A stretch of DNA of 64,000 nt, taken from positions 158,881-222,880 of the forward strand of contig NZ_LHPI01000006.1 of NCBI RefSeq assembly GCF_001274785.1. The letters run 5' to 3'. Source of the DNA: Vibrio hepatarius (GTDB lineage Bacteria > Pseudomonadota > Gammaproteobacteria > Enterobacterales > Vibrionaceae). The translations under genes were made by a program, and so were the position numbers. The notes beneath the pieces were generated by a model, which was given only the letters and a program-made list of their open reading frames with translations, ran no database searches and had not been told where the DNA came from. Below are positions 18,566 through 28,530 of the stretch, one piece after another. Every line of letters begins with the position of its first letter. The stretch's first letter is position 1.

Positions 18566-20560
18566 TTACGCTAGCAATTCTTTTGCTGTGTTCACTACGT
18601 TTTCAGTCGTGAAGCCGAACATCTTGAACAGTTCGCCTGCAGGTGCAGATTCACCGAAAGTTGTCATACCGATGATCTTGCCGCCAAAGCCTACGTACTT
18701 GTACCAGAAGTCCGCGATGCCCGCTTCGATAGCGATACGCGCTGTTACGTCTGATGGCAGTACTGCTTCACGGTAAGCCGCGTCTTGCTTGTCGAATGCA
18801 TCCGTTGATGGCATTGAAACAACGCGTACTAGCTTACCTTCTGCTGTTAGTTGTGCTGCTGCTTCTACTGCGAGCTCAACTTCTGAACCTGTTGCAATCA
18901 AGATAAGTTCTGGCTTGCCTGCGCAATCTTTCAGGATGTAACCACCTTTTGCGATGTCCGCAACTTGCTCAGCTGTGCGCTCTTGTTGTGCTAGGTTCTG
19001 ACGCGAGAAGATAAGCGCTGTTGGCGCATCTTTACGTTCGATAGCTAGTTTCCAAGCCACTGCTGATTCAACCTGGTCACATGGACGCCATGTGCTCATG
19101 TTTGGAGTCAGACGTAGAGACGCCATTTGCTCAACCGGTTGGTGAGTTGGGCCATCTTCGCCAAGACCGATAGAGTCGTGCGTGTACACTTGGATGTTCT
19201 GAATCTTCATCAGAGCTGCCATGCGCATTGCGTTACGTGCGTATTCCATAAACATTAGGAATGTTGCGCCGTAAGGAACGAAACCACCGTGTAGAGCGAT
19301 ACCGTTCATGATAGCCGTCATACCGAACTCACGTACGCCGTAATGCACGTAGTTGCCAGAGAAGTCGTCTGCTTCAAGAGACTTAGAGCCAGACCACATA
19401 GTAAGGTTAGAAGGCGCAAGGTCAGCAGAGCCGCCCATGAACTCAGGTAATAGCGCACCGAACGCTTCTAGTGCATTTTGTGATGCTTTACGTGATGCGA
19501 TGTTCGCTGGGTTTGCTTGAAGGTCAGCAATGATTTGGCTTGCTTTCTCTTCCCACTGCGCTGGTAGCTCGCCGTTTACGCGGCGTTTGAATTCTGCAGC
19601 AAGCTCTGGATATGCAGTTTCATAAGCGACAAACTTCTCGTTCCACTCCGCTTCTTTCGCCGCGCCTGCATCTTTTGCATCCCATTCTGCGTATACGTCT
19701 GCTGGGATTTCAAACGCTTCGTATTCCCAACCTAGGAATTCACGTGCCGCTTTAATTTCGTCAGCGCCAAGTGGTGCACCGTGACAGTCGTGCGAGCCAG
19801 CTTTGTTTGGTGAACCAAAACCGATAATCGTCTTAGTACAGATTAGCGTTGGGCGAGGGTCTGCTTTAGCCGCTTCAATTGCTGCGTTAATCGCTTCAGG
19901 ATCGTGGCCGTCTACCGCCGGAATTACGTGCCAACCGTACGCTTCAAAACGCTTAGGTGTATCGTCAGAGAACCAGCCTTCTACTTCACCATCGATAGAG
20001 ATGCCGTTGTCATCCCAGAACGCGATCAGTTTGCCTAGACCTAGCGTGCCAGCCAGAGAACATGCCTCGTGCGAGATGCCTTCCATCAGACAGCCGTCAC
20101 CCATGAACACGTAAGTGAAGTGGTCAACGATGTCGTGGCCTTCTTGGTTGAACTGCGCTGCTAGCGCTTTTTCTGCCAACGCCATACCTACCGCGTTAGT
20201 GATACCTTGGCCTAGTGGACCCGTAGTGGTTTCAACACCAGGTGCGTAGCCGTACTCAGGGTGACCCGGAGTTTTAGAATGCAGTTGACGGAAGTTTTTC
20301 AGATCGTCGATAGATAGCTCGTAACCACTTAGGTGAAGCAAAGAGTAAATCAGCATAGAGCCGTGGCCGTTTGATAGTACGAAACGGTCGCGGTCAGCCC
20401 ACTCTGGGTTAGTAGGGTTGTGGTTTAGATGAGAACGCCAAAGAACTTCAGCGATATCAGCCATACCCATAGGGGCGCCAGGGTGGCCAGAGTTAGCTTT
20501 TTGAACGCCATCCATGCTTAAAGCGCGGATCGCATTGGCAAGGTGTTTACGAGACGACAT
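18566..20560 (-). CDS. tkt: transketolase
   Basis: Thiamine-diphosphate enzyme of the pentose phosphate pathway moving two-carbon units between sugar phosphates. The 664-residue protein (E. coli TktA 663) starts [18 protein letters not shown]; the ThDP/metal motif [12 protein letters not shown] is near residue 153, the substrate His motif [14 protein letters not shown] near 465, and the C-terminal domain ends [10 protein letters not shown]. The start at 20560 follows CAGGAGCAGAC; the frame runs 14 codons further without support. The product also makes erythrose-4-phosphate, the substrate of Epd in this window. Divergent from metK. Confidence 0.97.
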   Translation of the reverse strand: MSSRKHLANAIRALSMDGVQKANSGHPGAPMGMADIAEVLWRSHLNHNPTNPEWADRDRFVLSNGHGSMLIYSLLHLSGYELSIDDLKNFRQLHSKTPGHPEYGYAPGVETTTGPLGQGITNAVGMALAEKALAAQFNQEGHDIVDHFTYVFMGDGCLMEGISHEACSLAGTLGLGKLIAFWDDNGISIDGEVEGWFSDDTPKRFEAYGWHVIPAVDGHDPEAINAAIEAAKADPRPTLICTKTIIGFGSPNKAGSHDCHGAPLGADEIKAAREFLGWEYEAFEIPADVYAEWDAKDAGAAKEAEWNEKFVAYETAYPELAAEFKRRVNGELPAQWEEKASQIIADLQANPANIASRKASQNALEAFGALLPEFMGGSADLAPSNLTMWSGSKSLEADDFSGNYVHYGVREFGMTAIMNGIALHGGFVPYGATFLMFMEYARNAMRMAALMKIQNIQVYTHDSIGLGEDGPTHQPVEQMASLRLTPNMSTWRPCDQVESAVAWKLAIERKDAPTALIFSRQNLAQQERTAEQVADIAKGGYILKDCAGKPELILIATGSEVELAVEAAAQLTAEGKLVRVVSMPSTDAFDKQDAAYREAVLPSDVTARIAIEAGIADFWYKYVGFGGKIIGMTTFGESAPAGELFKMFGFTTENVVNTAKELLA

Positions 20561-20768
20561 GTCTGCTCCTGAGTACATTAAGCGATACGAAAAATGGGTC
20601 ATAATTCTCTCAAAGCCTCAGAGGCTGTGCAAACGTTTTCCAAGCCAGAAGCTCACAAATATCGCAGCTTTCGCTCCAAATCGTTCAATTTAACCAGAAT
20701 TAAAGCAAACGTTTGGTTATAACAAAAACCAAAAAAGAGCTTGTAATTCGAGCAATCAAATTTAAAAT

Positions 20769-20792
20769 AGCCGTCTAGATGTAGATACACCT
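20769..20792. promoter_or_regulatory. MetJ operator (tandem met boxes) for metK
   Basis: Three adjoining 8-base units, AGCCGTCT (7/8 match to AGACGTCT), AGATGTAG (5/8) and ATACACCT (5/8). Tandem met boxes are how MetJ plus S-adenosylmethionine represses metK in E. coli. Position just upstream of the likely -10 fits repression. Confidence 0.7.
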
Positions 20793-20815
20793 ACATATAT
20801 TAGTATTAATTTGCT

Positions 20816-20861
20816 CTGGAGCGTTTATCATGCTCCAGTTTTTAACCAAATAAAGTGGAGC
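20816..20861 (+). promoter_or_regulatory. metK leader with two competing hairpins
   Basis: CTGGAGC (20816-20822) pairs with GCTCCAG (20832-20838), followed by TTTTT, a terminator-like hairpin 27 bases before the metK start. The same middle segment GCTCCA (20832-20837) can instead pair with TGGAGC (20856-20861), which contains the Shine-Dalgarno sequence. The two pairings are mutually exclusive. Seen in sequence; any regulatory effect is inference. Confidence 0.45.
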
Positions 20862-20865
20862 TAAC

Positions 20866-22020
20866 ATGGCTAAGCACCTGTTTACTTCTGAGTCAGTATC
20901 AGAAGGTCATCCAGATAAAATTGCAGACCAGATTTCTGATGCGGTTCTTGACGCGATTCTAGAGCAAGATCCAAAGGCTCGTGTTGCCTGTGAGACTTAC
21001 GTTAAAACTGGTATGGTAATGGTCGGTGGTGAAATCACGACTTCTGCATGGGTTGACATTGAAGAACTAACTCGTCAAACCGTTCGTGAAATCGGCTACG
21101 TTCATTCAGACATGGGGTTTGACGCTGACTCTTGTGCAGTACTAAACACAATCGGTAAACAGTCACCAGACATCAACCAAGGTGTTGATAAAGCTGACCC
21201 TAAAGAGCAAGGCGCGGGCGACCAAGGCATCATGTTCGGTTACGCATGTAACGAAACAGACGTTCTAATGCCAGCTCCAATTACTTACTCCCACCGTCTT
21301 GTTGAAAAACAAGCAGAAGTACGTAAAAACGGCACTTTACCTTGGTTGCGTCCAGACGCGAAATCTCAGGTAACATTCCAGTACGACCAAGGCAAGATCG
21401 TTGGTATCGACGCAGTTGTTCTATCAACTCAGCACTGTGATTCAATCTCTACTCCAGACCTACGTGAAGCAGTAATGGAAGAGATCATCAAGCCAGTACT
21501 GCCTTCTGAATGGATCAACAAAGAGACTAACTTCTTCATCAACCCAACAGGCCGTTTCGTAATCGGTGGCCCAATGGGTGACTGTGGTCTAACTGGTCGT
21601 AAGATCATCGTCGATACCTACGGCGGTGCGGCGCGTCACGGCGGCGGTGCGTTCTCTGGTAAAGATCCATCAAAAGTAGACCGTTCTGCAGCATACGCAG
21701 CACGTTACGTTGCGAAAAACATTGTTGCGGCTGGCCTAGCTGACCGTTGTGAAATCCAACTTTCTTACGCTATCGGTGTTGCTGATCCGACATCAATCAT
21801 GGTGGAAACGTTCGGTACTGAAAAAGTATCTCACGACATCATCATCGAAGCAGTACGTCAGTTCTTCGACTTACGCCCATACGGCCTACAAGAAATGCTG
21901 AACCTTCTGCAGCCAATCTACAAGAAGACAGCAGCATACGGTCACTTCGGTCGCGAAGAATTCCCTTGGGAAGCGACTGACAAAGCGGTACTTCTACGTG
22001 AGTTCGCTGGTCTTAAGTAA
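20866..22020 (+). CDS. metK: S-adenosylmethionine synthetase
   Basis: Makes S-adenosylmethionine from methionine and ATP. The 384-residue protein (E. coli 384) starts [20 protein letters not shown] (ATP and metal-binding His), contains [12 protein letters not shown] near residue 115 and [19 protein letters not shown] near residue 258, the signature motifs of the family. A GTGGAG ribosome-binding site precedes the ATG. It is probably repressed by MetJ through the boxes at 20769-20792. The strong terminator at 22048-22080 makes it a single-gene unit. Codon use is highly biased. Confidence 0.98.
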   Translation: MAKHLFTSESVSEGHPDKIADQISDAVLDAILEQDPKARVACETYVKTGMVMVGGEITTSAWVDIEELTRQTVREIGYVHSDMGFDADSCAVLNTIGKQSPDINQGVDKADPKEQGAGDQGIMFGYACNETDVLMPAPITYSHRLVEKQAEVRKNGTLPWLRPDAKSQVTFQYDQGKIVGIDAVVLSTQHCDSISTPDLREAVMEEIIKPVLPSEWINKETNFFINPTGRFVIGGPMGDCGLTGRKIIVDTYGGAARHGGGAFSGKDPSKVDRSAAYAARYVAKNIVAAGLADRCEIQLSYAIGVADPTSIMVETFGTEKVSHDIIIEAVRQFFDLRPYGLQEMLNLLQPIYKKTAAYGHFGREEFPWEATDKAVLLREFAGLK

Positions 22021-22047
22021 TTTAAGCCACTGACAGTGAAAAATTCG

Positions 22048-22082
22048 AAAGAGCTTCTGGGCAACCAGAAGCTCTTTTTTAT
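22048..22082 (+). terminator. metK terminator
   Basis: A 13-bp perfect stem, AAAGAGCTTCTGG (22048-22060) with CCAGAAGCTCTTT (22065-22077), a GCAA tetraloop and six Ts. Very strong. Confidence 0.96.
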
Positions 22083-22293
22083 TGTCGATAAAAAGTCCCC
22101 AACAAATTTGTATTTTTTTGCCAAGCGGTCAATAGTTAAAAATATGTTAACGAAAGTAATCAATCACGCTGTTTGTTTCGTAAACACTATAAACTCTTGC
22201 CCCAGATACGAAGTCATTACAACCGGGCATCGAGTTTCAAACACGCCAAGCCAAGTGGTTTGGTGAGAACAGAGAATCGATCAAGGAGGATAT

Positions 22294-23091
22294 ATGCCTC
22301 GTACGGTTAATCCACATGACTTCAGCGATAAGCGAAAGGAAGTCTCAGATAAAGAGTATGCACGTACCATCCCATGTAACCAACTGAGCATCTCCGCCCC
22401 TTTTCATTGGTTATCGCTTGGTCTGCATGATTTTGTTCGAATGCCGCTGATTAGCGTGTTCTACGGGCTGTGCTTTATGGTCGCAGCGATAGGTATCGTA
22501 TTGTTAGTACAATGGCAAGGCACACACTTAGTCGTGCTCCCAAGCCTGATTGTTTACATGCTTATCGGCCCATTCCTTGCGTTAGGTTTATACGACGCTA
22601 GTTGGGAAAGAGAAAAAGGCCACAAAGCCAGCCTACTCCACTCGATGAAAGCTATCGGTCGCAACTCAACGTCACAGTGGGCGTTTGCGGTATTACTTGC
22701 GGTTTGTATGATCTTCTGGATGCGTATTGCTGCCCTGCTCCACGCGCTCTACCCTTCGGTGCAAGGCGCACCACTCGCTGACTTTTTACCTTTCTTAGTC
22801 ATCGGCTCACTGGTGGGCTTTGTGCTGGCAGCCGTGGTGTTCAGCATCTCGGCATTTTCAATTCCACTGATGATGGAACGTCGAGTAGACGTTATGACAG
22901 CCGTATTCAGCAGCTTTAACGCGGTTAAATCCAACATCCCAGCGATGATCGTGTGGGCACTATTGATTTGCGGCGGTATTTTGGTCGGCTTTGCCACCTA
23001 CGGGATTGGTATGTTGTTTACTATGCCGATTCTTGGCTACGCCACTTGGCACGGGTACCACGAAACCATCAAGAAAAAACATACTCCTTAA
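22294..23091 (+). CDS. DUF2189 integral membrane protein
   Basis: A 265-residue protein with about six membrane helices. Family features are the N-terminal soluble stretch before the first helix, the LSLGLHDFVRMPLISVFYG segment, LIGPFLALGLYDASWERE between helices two and three, and the C-terminal MPILGYATWHGYHETI. DUF2189 proteins are sometimes annotated as cytochrome-oxidase-related, but I see no heme or metal ligands; function unknown. AAGGAGGA at 22283-22290 is a near-ideal ribosome-binding site. It stands alone between the metK terminator and its own terminator at 23121. Confidence 0.82.
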   Translation: MPRTVNPHDFSDKRKEVSDKEYARTIPCNQLSISAPFHWLSLGLHDFVRMPLISVFYGLCFMVAAIGIVLLVQWQGTHLVVLPSLIVYMLIGPFLALGLYDASWEREKGHKASLLHSMKAIGRNSTSQWAFAVLLAVCMIFWMRIAALLHALYPSVQGAPLADFLPFLVIGSLVGFVLAAVVFSISAFSIPLMMERRVDVMTAVFSSFNAVKSNIPAMIVWALLICGGILVGFATYGIGMLFTMPILGYATWHGYHETIKKKHTP

Positions 23092-23120
23092 CTTCTGAGT
23101 AAGATTCGGTTTATGATGCG

Positions 23121-23151
23121 CCCCAGCCTAAGTGCTGGGGTTCTTTGTTTG
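23121..23151 (+). terminator. terminator after DUF2189 gene
   Basis: CCCCAGC (23121-23127) pairs with GCTGGGG (23134-23140), followed by TTCTTTGTTTG. Confidence 0.8.
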
Positions 23152-23174
23152 TAGTAACAGTGGCTGGAGTAAGC

Positions 23175-23672
23175 GTGGATATCGAAACACAATATCGGAT
23201 TGAACAAGTCATCGCCGGTTGCCTACAACAAGCCCAGACGGCATTTGGGCGGCGCTTTGCTCACCCTTCGGTCAGCTTCAAACTCAGAGGCAAAGCCGCG
23301 GGGAAAGCGTACTTGCAACTCAACGAAATCCGCTTAAACCCTGTGTTACTTGCTGAAAGTAGACAGGCGTTCTTGGAAGAAGTCATCCCACATGAAGTGG
23401 CCCATTTAGTTACCCATCAAGTTTATGGTCGCGTTCGACCACACGGCAAAGAGTGGCAAGGCGTGATGGAAGCGGTATTTGGTATCCCCGCACGAACAAC
23501 CCACAGTTTCTCGGTTAACTCAGTCCAAGGCAAAACATTCGAATACCGCTGTAACTGCACGACCTACCCATTGTCGATTCGTCGCCACAACAAAGTCCTT
23601 CGCCAGCAAGCAAGTTATCGCTGTCAGCAGTGTAAAAACACGCTGAGTTTTACTGGAAAACAGCTCTCTTAA
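23175..23672 (+). CDS. sprT: SprT-family zinc metalloprotease-like protein
   Basis: A 165-residue protein (E. coli SprT also 165) with the zinc motif HEVAH (His73, Glu74, His77) and a C-terminal zinc ribbon (YRCNC and YRCQQC pairs). Members resemble the protease domain of SPRTN, but the activity of the bacterial protein is not well defined. The GTG at 23175 was chosen as start because GGAG lies at 23166-23169 and the length matches; a TTG 10 codons upstream falls within the terminator tail of the preceding gene. It precedes endA as in E. coli. Confidence 0.9.
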   Translation: MDIETQYRIEQVIAGCLQQAQTAFGRRFAHPSVSFKLRGKAAGKAYLQLNEIRLNPVLLAESRQAFLEEVIPHEVAHLVTHQVYGRVRPHGKEWQGVMEAVFGIPARTTHSFSVNSVQGKTFEYRCNCTTYPLSIRRHNKVLRQQASYRCQQCKNTLSFTGKQLS

Positions 23673-23750
23673 TTTACTTATTTCGCTTTAATTAATTCAT
23701 ATTCTGCGTGTTAGACTTAATTTTCTAATACTTTTCTAATACGTAGAACA

Positions 23751-24452
23751 ATGAAGATACTATCCGTTATTGCTGTCTCGCTCAGCTTGCTTGTTAGCTC
23801 TGCATTTGCTGCCCCGCCGAGTTCTTTTTCTAAAGCGAAAAAAGAAGCGGTAAAAATTTATGCCGACCACCCAACCAGTTTCTACTGCGGTTGTGACATT
23901 CAGTGGCAAGGTCGTAAAGGCGTGCCAGATTTACAATCGTGTGGTTACGAAGTGCGTAAACAACAAAAACGCGCCTCTCGAATCGAATGGGAACACGTCG
24001 TACCAGCTTGGCAGTTTGGCCATCAACGTCAATGTTGGCAAACCGGCGGGCGTAAGAACTGCACTAAGAACGACCAAACTTTCCGCTCAATGGAGGCCGA
24101 CCTACACAACCTCACCCCTGCCATTGGTGAAGTCAACGGTGACCGTTCCAACTTTAACTTTAGCCAGTGGAATGGCGTCGATGGCGCGACCTACGGGCGA
24201 TGCGAAGTTCAAGTAAACTTCAAGCAGCGCAAAGTCATGCCACCAGACCGCGCAAAAGGCTCGATTGCACGTACTTATTTGTACATGAGCAAAGAGTACG
24301 GATTCAAGCTGTCAAAACAGCAAACCAACCTAATGACTGCTTGGAACAAGCAATATCCGGTCGACGAGTGGGAATGCGAACGCAATCAACGCATTTTCAA
24401 CGTCCAAGGCAACCACAACCCATATGTGTTTGAGGCCTGCCAAGCACGCTAG
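23751..24452 (+). CDS. endA: secreted/periplasmic endonuclease I (Dns-type)
   Basis: A nonspecific endonuclease that degrades DNA outside the cytoplasm; the V. cholerae and V. vulnificus counterparts (Dns, Vvn) limit natural transformation and serve in phosphate or nucleotide scavenging. The 233-residue protein has a signal peptide (residues 1-20, ending AFA) and the beta-beta-alpha metal motif [14 protein letters not shown] with Glu81-His82, plus Cys pairs for disulfides. The ribosome-binding site is weak. In other vibrios quorum sensing represses this gene; no such site was identified here. Confidence 0.95.
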   Translation: MKILSVIAVSLSLLVSSAFAAPPSSFSKAKKEAVKIYADHPTSFYCGCDIQWQGRKGVPDLQSCGYEVRKQQKRASRIEWEHVVPAWQFGHQRQCWQTGGRKNCTKNDQTFRSMEADLHNLTPAIGEVNGDRSNFNFSQWNGVDGATYGRCEVQVNFKQRKVMPPDRAKGSIARTYLYMSKEYGFKLSKQQTNLMTAWNKQYPVDEWECERNQRIFNVQGNHNPYVFEACQAR

Positions 24453-24457
24453 TATTG

Positions 24458-24492
24458 AAGGTGTTTCTTGCAATAAAGAAACACCTTTTCCC
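24458..24492 (+). terminator. endA terminator
   Basis: AAGGTGTTTCTT (24458-24469) pairs perfectly with AAGAAACACCTT (24476-24487), followed by TTCCCC; a 12-bp stem but a short T run. Confidence 0.82.
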
Positions 24493-24556
24493 CTTGTTTT
24501 TTCGCTATAAAGCATCCATGTTAGGAGTTAACTTTAACTCTCTTGCTGGAAGCCTC

Positions 24557-25288
24557 ATGCGAATCCCACGAATTTACCATCCAGAAACCATCCACCAGCT
24601 CGGTGAACTATCACTGAGTGAAGACGCAGCGGGACACATTGGTCGCGTTTTGCGCATGAAAGAAGGCCAAGAAGTGCTTCTATTTGATGGTAGCGGTGCT
24701 GAATTCCCAGCAGTTATTTCAGGTGTGTCGAAAAAGTCGGTTGAAGTCGAGCTGAAAGAGCGCGTTGAACGCAGTTCCGAGTCTCCGCTTGACCTGCATC
24801 TTGGCCAAGTCATTTCGCGTGGCGACAAGATGGAATTTACGATCCAGAAGTCGGTCGAACTAGGGGTGAATACTATTACGCCTCTGATTTCCGAGCGTTG
24901 CGGAGTTAAACTCGACCAAAAGCGTTTTGAGAAAAAGCTCGCACAATGGCAGAAGATTGCGATCAGCGCCTGCGAGCAATGTGGACGTAACACGGTGCCG
25001 GAAATTCGCCCTATCATGCACCTCGACGAGTGGTGCGCGGAAGAGTACGACGGCCTGAAGCTCAACCTACATCCACGCGCAAAATACTCAATCAATACCC
25101 TACCGACCCCGGTTGAAAAAGTTCGTCTATTGATTGGGCCTGAAGGCGGCTTATCGGCAGATGAAATAGCCAAAACCCAAGAGTATCAATTCGAAGAGAC
25201 GTTGCTTGGCCCACGCGTTTTGCGTACCGAGACCGCGGCTCTGACTGCAATTACTGCCCTTCAAGTTCGTTTCGGCGACCTTGGTTAA
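24557..25288 (+). CDS. rsmE: 16S rRNA (uracil-1498-N3) methyltransferase
   Basis: RsmE methylates U1498 of 16S rRNA using S-adenosylmethionine. The 243-residue protein (E. coli 243) has an N-terminal PUA-like domain ([20 protein letters not shown]) and a C-terminal SPOUT knot with the signature [13 protein letters not shown] and [13 protein letters not shown]. The ATG at 24557 was preferred because it gives the conserved N-terminus and follows GGAAG; the frame is open back to 24455 through the endA terminator. gshB follows after 13 bases. Confidence 0.96.
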   Translation: MRIPRIYHPETIHQLGELSLSEDAAGHIGRVLRMKEGQEVLLFDGSGAEFPAVISGVSKKSVEVELKERVERSSESPLDLHLGQVISRGDKMEFTIQKSVELGVNTITPLISERCGVKLDQKRFEKKLAQWQKIAISACEQCGRNTVPEIRPIMHLDEWCAEEYDGLKLNLHPRAKYSINTLPTPVEKVRLLIGPEGGLSADEIAKTQEYQFEETLLGPRVLRTETAALTAITALQVRFGDLG

Positions 25289-25301
25289 ACGGAGAAAAAT
25301 A

Positions 25302-26252
25302 ATGATCAAATTAGGTATCGTAATGGACCCTATCTCGTCCATTAACATCAAGAAAGACTCTAGCTTTGCCATGATGCTTGAAGCGCAGCGCCGCGGCTAC
25401 GAAATCCACTACATGGAGATGAACGACCTGCACCTTGACCAGGGTGTTGCTGTGGCTGACACCAAAGTAGTTGAGCTGAAAGAAGATCCAAACGGCTGGT
25501 ACGAGTTCAAATCAGAGCAAACTATCGAGCTTTCTGAGCTAGACGCAGTACTGATGCGTAAAGATCCTCCGTTTGATACCGAGTTCATCTACGCGACTTA
25601 CATTCTTGAGCGCGCTGAAGAAAAAGGCACCTTGATCGTCAACAAACCGCAGAGCCTGCGTGACTGTAACGAGAAGTTGTTTACCGCGTGGTTCCCTGAA
25701 CTGACACCAACTACTATCGTGACGCGCAAAGCAGACAAGATCAAAGCGTTCCGCGAAGAGCACGGTGATGTGATCCTTAAACCACTTGACGGTATGGGCG
25801 GCGCGTCTATCTTCCGCGTCAAAGAGAACGATCCAAACGTATCAGTGATCATCGAGACATTGACGAACCACGGCCAAAACTACGCCATGGCGCAGACGTT
25901 TGTTCCTGATATCAGCAATGGTGACAAGCGCATTTTGGTGGTTGACGGCGAAGCGATGCCTTACTGTTTGGCACGAATTCCTGCCAAAGGCGAGACGCGT
26001 GGCAACTTGGCCGCAGGCGGTACAGGTGAAGCACGTCCTCTAAGTGAGACAGATAAACAGATCGCTGCCGCTGTAGCGCCTACACTTAAGGAAAAAGGTC
26101 TGATATTCGTTGGCCTAGACGTTATTGGCGATAAACTGACCGAAATTAACGTAACAAGCCCGACGTGTATTCGTGAAATTGAAGCAGCATTTGATATCTC
26201 AATTACCGGCAAACTTATGGATGCGATTGAACGTCGTATCAACAAGCAATAA
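25302..26252 (+). CDS. gshB: glutathione synthetase
   Basis: Joins gamma-glutamylcysteine and glycine with ATP. The 316-residue protein equals E. coli GshB in length; it starts MIKLGIVMDPISSINIKKDS and has the ATP-grasp elements DVILKPLDGMGGASIFR (about residue 150) and FVGLDVIGDKLTEINVTSPT (about residue 265). The ATG at 25302 follows GGAGAAAAATA. Co-transcribed with rsmE as in E. coli. Confidence 0.97.
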   Translation: MIKLGIVMDPISSINIKKDSSFAMMLEAQRRGYEIHYMEMNDLHLDQGVAVADTKVVELKEDPNGWYEFKSEQTIELSELDAVLMRKDPPFDTEFIYATYILERAEEKGTLIVNKPQSLRDCNEKLFTAWFPELTPTTIVTRKADKIKAFREEHGDVILKPLDGMGGASIFRVKENDPNVSVIIETLTNHGQNYAMAQTFVPDISNGDKRILVVDGEAMPYCLARIPAKGETRGNLAAGGTGEARPLSETDKQIAAAVAPTLKEKGLIFVGLDVIGDKLTEINVTSPTCIREIEAAFDISITGKLMDAIERRINKQ

Positions 26253-26310
26253 GTATTGCCTTGTGAGTGTTAGGGCGGGAGTTTCCGCCCTGTGATAAGT
26301 TGGAGTCTTT

Positions 26311-26874
26311 ATGAATTTAACCAACCATTTCTTAGTGGCGATGCCCGGGATGAAAGATCCCTACTTTCAACGCAGCGTTATCTATGTGTGCGAACACAAT
26401 GATGAAGGTGCGATGGGTCTAATGATTAATGCTCCAATCGATATCACCGTCGGCAAGATGCTTAAACAGGTCGATGTCCAACCGGTTCACCCGCAACTGC
26501 ATACCGACAGCTTAGACAAGCCGGTACTCAATGGCGGCCCCGTGTCGAGCGACCGCGGTTTTATCCTCCATCATCCGAAAGACCACTACGAGTCGAGTAT
26601 TCAGATGACGGATTACCTTTCTGTCACAACTTCCAAAGATATTTTGAGTGTGCTCGGCACAGAGGCTGAGCCTAACAACTACTTGGTGGCGTTGGGCTAC
26701 TCAGGTTGGGAGGCTGGCCAGTTAGAAAGTGAATTGTCGGAAAACTCATGGTTAACTATCGAAGCTGACCCTGACGTGATTTTCAATACACCAATTAATG
26801 AACGTTGGAGCAAAGCGGTACAGATGCTGGGTATTGACGCCTCTCAGCTATCTTGTGAAATTGGCCACGCATAA
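26311..26874 (+). CDS. yqgE: YqgE/AlgH family protein (UPF0301)
   Basis: A 187-residue member of the UPF0301/AlgH family; it starts [20 protein letters not shown] and contains the hallmark [12 protein letters not shown] near residue 78 and [13 protein letters not shown] near 130. Function is not established; it has been linked to alginate regulation in Pseudomonas. It lies directly before ruvX (23 bases), a widely conserved pairing. The start follows TTGGAG. A G/C hairpin without T tract lies in the gap after gshB (26273-26291), so read-through from gshB is likely. Confidence 0.93.
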   Translation: MNLTNHFLVAMPGMKDPYFQRSVIYVCEHNDEGAMGLMINAPIDITVGKMLKQVDVQPVHPQLHTDSLDKPVLNGGPVSSDRGFILHHPKDHYESSIQMTDYLSVTTSKDILSVLGTEAEPNNYLVALGYSGWEAGQLESELSENSWLTIEADPDVIFNTPINERWSKAVQMLGIDASQLSCEIGHA

Positions 26875-26897
26875 CCAGCAGTAAACACAGAGGATTT

Positions 26898-27320
26898 ATG
26901 TCCAGAACCATTATGGCTTTTGACTTTGGTACCAAGAGTATTGGTAGTGCCATCGGCCAAGAAATTACCGGAACCGCGTCTCCGCTAAGAGCTTTTAAAG
27001 CCAACGATGGCGTACCAAATTGGGACGATATCGAGAAATTAATCAAAGAGTGGCAACCGAACTTATTAGTGGTAGGTCTACCAACGGACCTACGTGGTAA
27101 AGACTTAGAAACCATTACACCTAGGGCAAAAAAATTCGCCAACCGTCTACACGGACGTTTTGGCTTACCGGTCGAGTTGCATGATGAACGCTTATCAACG
27201 ACCGAAGCGCGTTCTGAACTGTTCGAAATGGGCGGCTATAAAGCACTAAGCAAAGGCAACGTCGACTGCCAGTCAGCGGTGATTATCCTCGAAAGCTGGT
27301 TTGAAGCGCAGTGGGGCTAA
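26898..27320 (+). CDS. ruvX: RuvX/YqgF, putative pre-16S rRNA nuclease
   Basis: An RNase H-like fold protein (140 residues; E. coli 138) implicated in maturation of the 16S rRNA 5' end and once described as a Holliday-junction resolvase relative. Conserved acidic residues and motifs are visible: [16 protein letters not shown] (Asp near residue 9), [12 protein letters not shown] near 58, [11 protein letters not shown] near 95 and [12 protein letters not shown] near 122. AGAGGA precedes the ATG. Last gene of the rsmE-gshB-yqgE-ruvX run; a strong terminator follows. Confidence 0.96.
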   Translation: MSRTIMAFDFGTKSIGSAIGQEITGTASPLRAFKANDGVPNWDDIEKLIKEWQPNLLVVGLPTDLRGKDLETITPRAKKFANRLHGRFGLPVELHDERLSTTEARSELFEMGGYKALSKGNVDCQSAVIILESWFEAQWG

Positions 27321-27345
27321 AGCCATAGCGCTAGCAGCAAAATAT

Positions 27346-27387
27346 AAAAGAAAGGCTTGATGATTTCATCAAGCCTTTCTTTTTTCA
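27346..27387. terminator. bidirectional terminator between ruvX and pilU
   Basis: AAAGAAAGGCTTGATGA (27347-27363) pairs with TCATCAAGCCTTTCTTT (27366-27382): a 17-bp perfect stem flanked by A and T tracts. Serves both convergent units. Confidence 0.97.
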
Positions 27388-27412
27388 GCATAGTGATTAA
27401 CGACGATTGGTA

Positions 27413-28519
27413 TTAGTTCATATCAATTTTCACGTTCATCAGCGTGCTACTGTTTGGCGCATCACCACGTTGCGTCTTCAGCATCAAACGTAGGTCATTC
27501 GCCGAGTCAGCACTGTGCATCGCGTCGTCTTCGTTGATCTTACCGTCGATCACTAATTGGTAGAGAGATTGGTCGAACGTCTGCATGCCGACTTCTTTTG
27601 ACTTCGCCATGGTTGATTTAAGTTCGTGTAACTCTCCACGGCGGATCAAATCCGAAATTCTTGGGCTGTTAAGCAAGATTTCAAACACCCCATGACGCCC
27701 CTGACCGTTTTTATCGCGGATCAGTTGCTGTCCGACGACACCACGCAAGTTCATCGATAGATCAAACAAGAACTGCTCTTTCTGATCTTTCGGCACCAAA
27801 TGTAGAATACGTTCTAACGCTTGGTTAGCGTTATTGGCGTGGAGTGTCGCCATACACAAGTGACCAGTTTCGGCAAAGGTCATCGCGTATTCCATGGTTT
27901 CTCGCGAACGAATCTCACCAATCAGAATCATGTCTGGCGCTTGGCGCAACGAGTTCTTGAGCGCGACTTCATAGCTTTCAGTATCTAAGCCGACCTCTCG
28001 CTGCGTCACGATGCAGCGTTGGTGTTCATGGACAAATTCAATCGGGTCTTCGATCGTCAGTATATGCCCCGTACGGTGTCGATTTCGATACCCCGTCATC
28101 GCTGCCATAGTGGTGGATTTACCTGAACCTGTTGCACCGACGACCAACACTAGGCCGCGTTTAGCGATCGCCAAATCTTGCAACACATCTGGCAACTTCA
28201 GCTCTTCAAACGTCGGGATAGCGGTTTCAATACGACGAATCACTGCACCAGGTAACTCACGCTGGTAAAACGCGGAAACACGATAGCGGCCAAAATCACG
28301 CACAATGGCGAAGTTTGCTTCTTTGCTTTCGTCAAACTCGCTCTTACGCTGCGGGTCCATCATATTGGAGAGTAGCGCGTCCACGTCGGCCTGAGAAAGC
28401 TTATCACCATGCGCTCGTAACTCACCGTCAACACGGTACAGCACTGGCGCTCCTACCGTAATATACAGGTCAGAAGCTTTCTGATTATTCATTCCCTGAA
28501 GGAAAACATTTACGTCCAT
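27413..28519 (-). CDS. pilU: type IV pilus retraction ATPase, accessory (PilU)
   Basis: A secretion-superfamily ATPase of 368 residues that assists PilT in retracting type IV pili. Walker A GATGSGKST (about residue 132), Asp box LTIEDPIEFVHEH, Walker B DMILIGEIRSRETMEYA and His box GHLCMATLHANNANQ are all intact. Features that separate it from PilT are the extended C-terminus and HGVFEILLNSPRIS in place of AGVHEI motif. The ATG at 28519 follows GAGGCACAA; the frame is open five codons further. It starts 11 bases after pilT and shares its transcript. Confidence 0.95.
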   Translation of the reverse strand: MDVNVFLQGMNNQKASDLYITVGAPVLYRVDGELRAHGDKLSQADVDALLSNMMDPQRKSEFDESKEANFAIVRDFGRYRVSAFYQRELPGAVIRRIETAIPTFEELKLPDVLQDLAIAKRGLVLVVGATGSGKSTTMAAMTGYRNRHRTGHILTIEDPIEFVHEHQRCIVTQREVGLDTESYEVALKNSLRQAPDMILIGEIRSRETMEYAMTFAETGHLCMATLHANNANQALERILHLVPKDQKEQFLFDLSMNLRGVVGQQLIRDKNGQGRHGVFEILLNSPRISDLIRRGELHELKSTMAKSKEVGMQTFDQSLYQLVIDGKINEDDAMHSADSANDLRLMLKTQRGDAPNSSTLMNVKIDMN

Positions 28520-28530
28520 TTGTGCCTCTA

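Larger units (their letters stand above)
20561..20865. other. divergent tkt/metK control region
   Basis: A 305-base region with tkt and metK promoters. It contains a MetJ-like operator (20769-20792), an AT-rich segment with possible -10 words TATATT (20796-20801) and TATTAA (20804-20809), and a hairpin-capable metK leader (20816-20861). The left half, near tkt, shows two copies of CAAACGTTT or GCAAACGTTT-like words (near 20630 and 20706), whose role is unknown. Confidence 0.55.

Noticed and set aside
20561..20865. A known SAM riboswitch class before metK
   Set aside because: No SAM-I, SAM-II or SAM/SAH core is visible; only the simple competing stems are present.
24574..25173. 199-codon frame antisense to rsmE
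   Set aside because: Shadow frame rich in Ser and Arg; rsmE on the other strand is fully supported.
26263..26300. Terminator between gshB and yqgE
   Set aside because: The hairpin GGGCGG/CCGCCC lacks a T tract on the plus strand.
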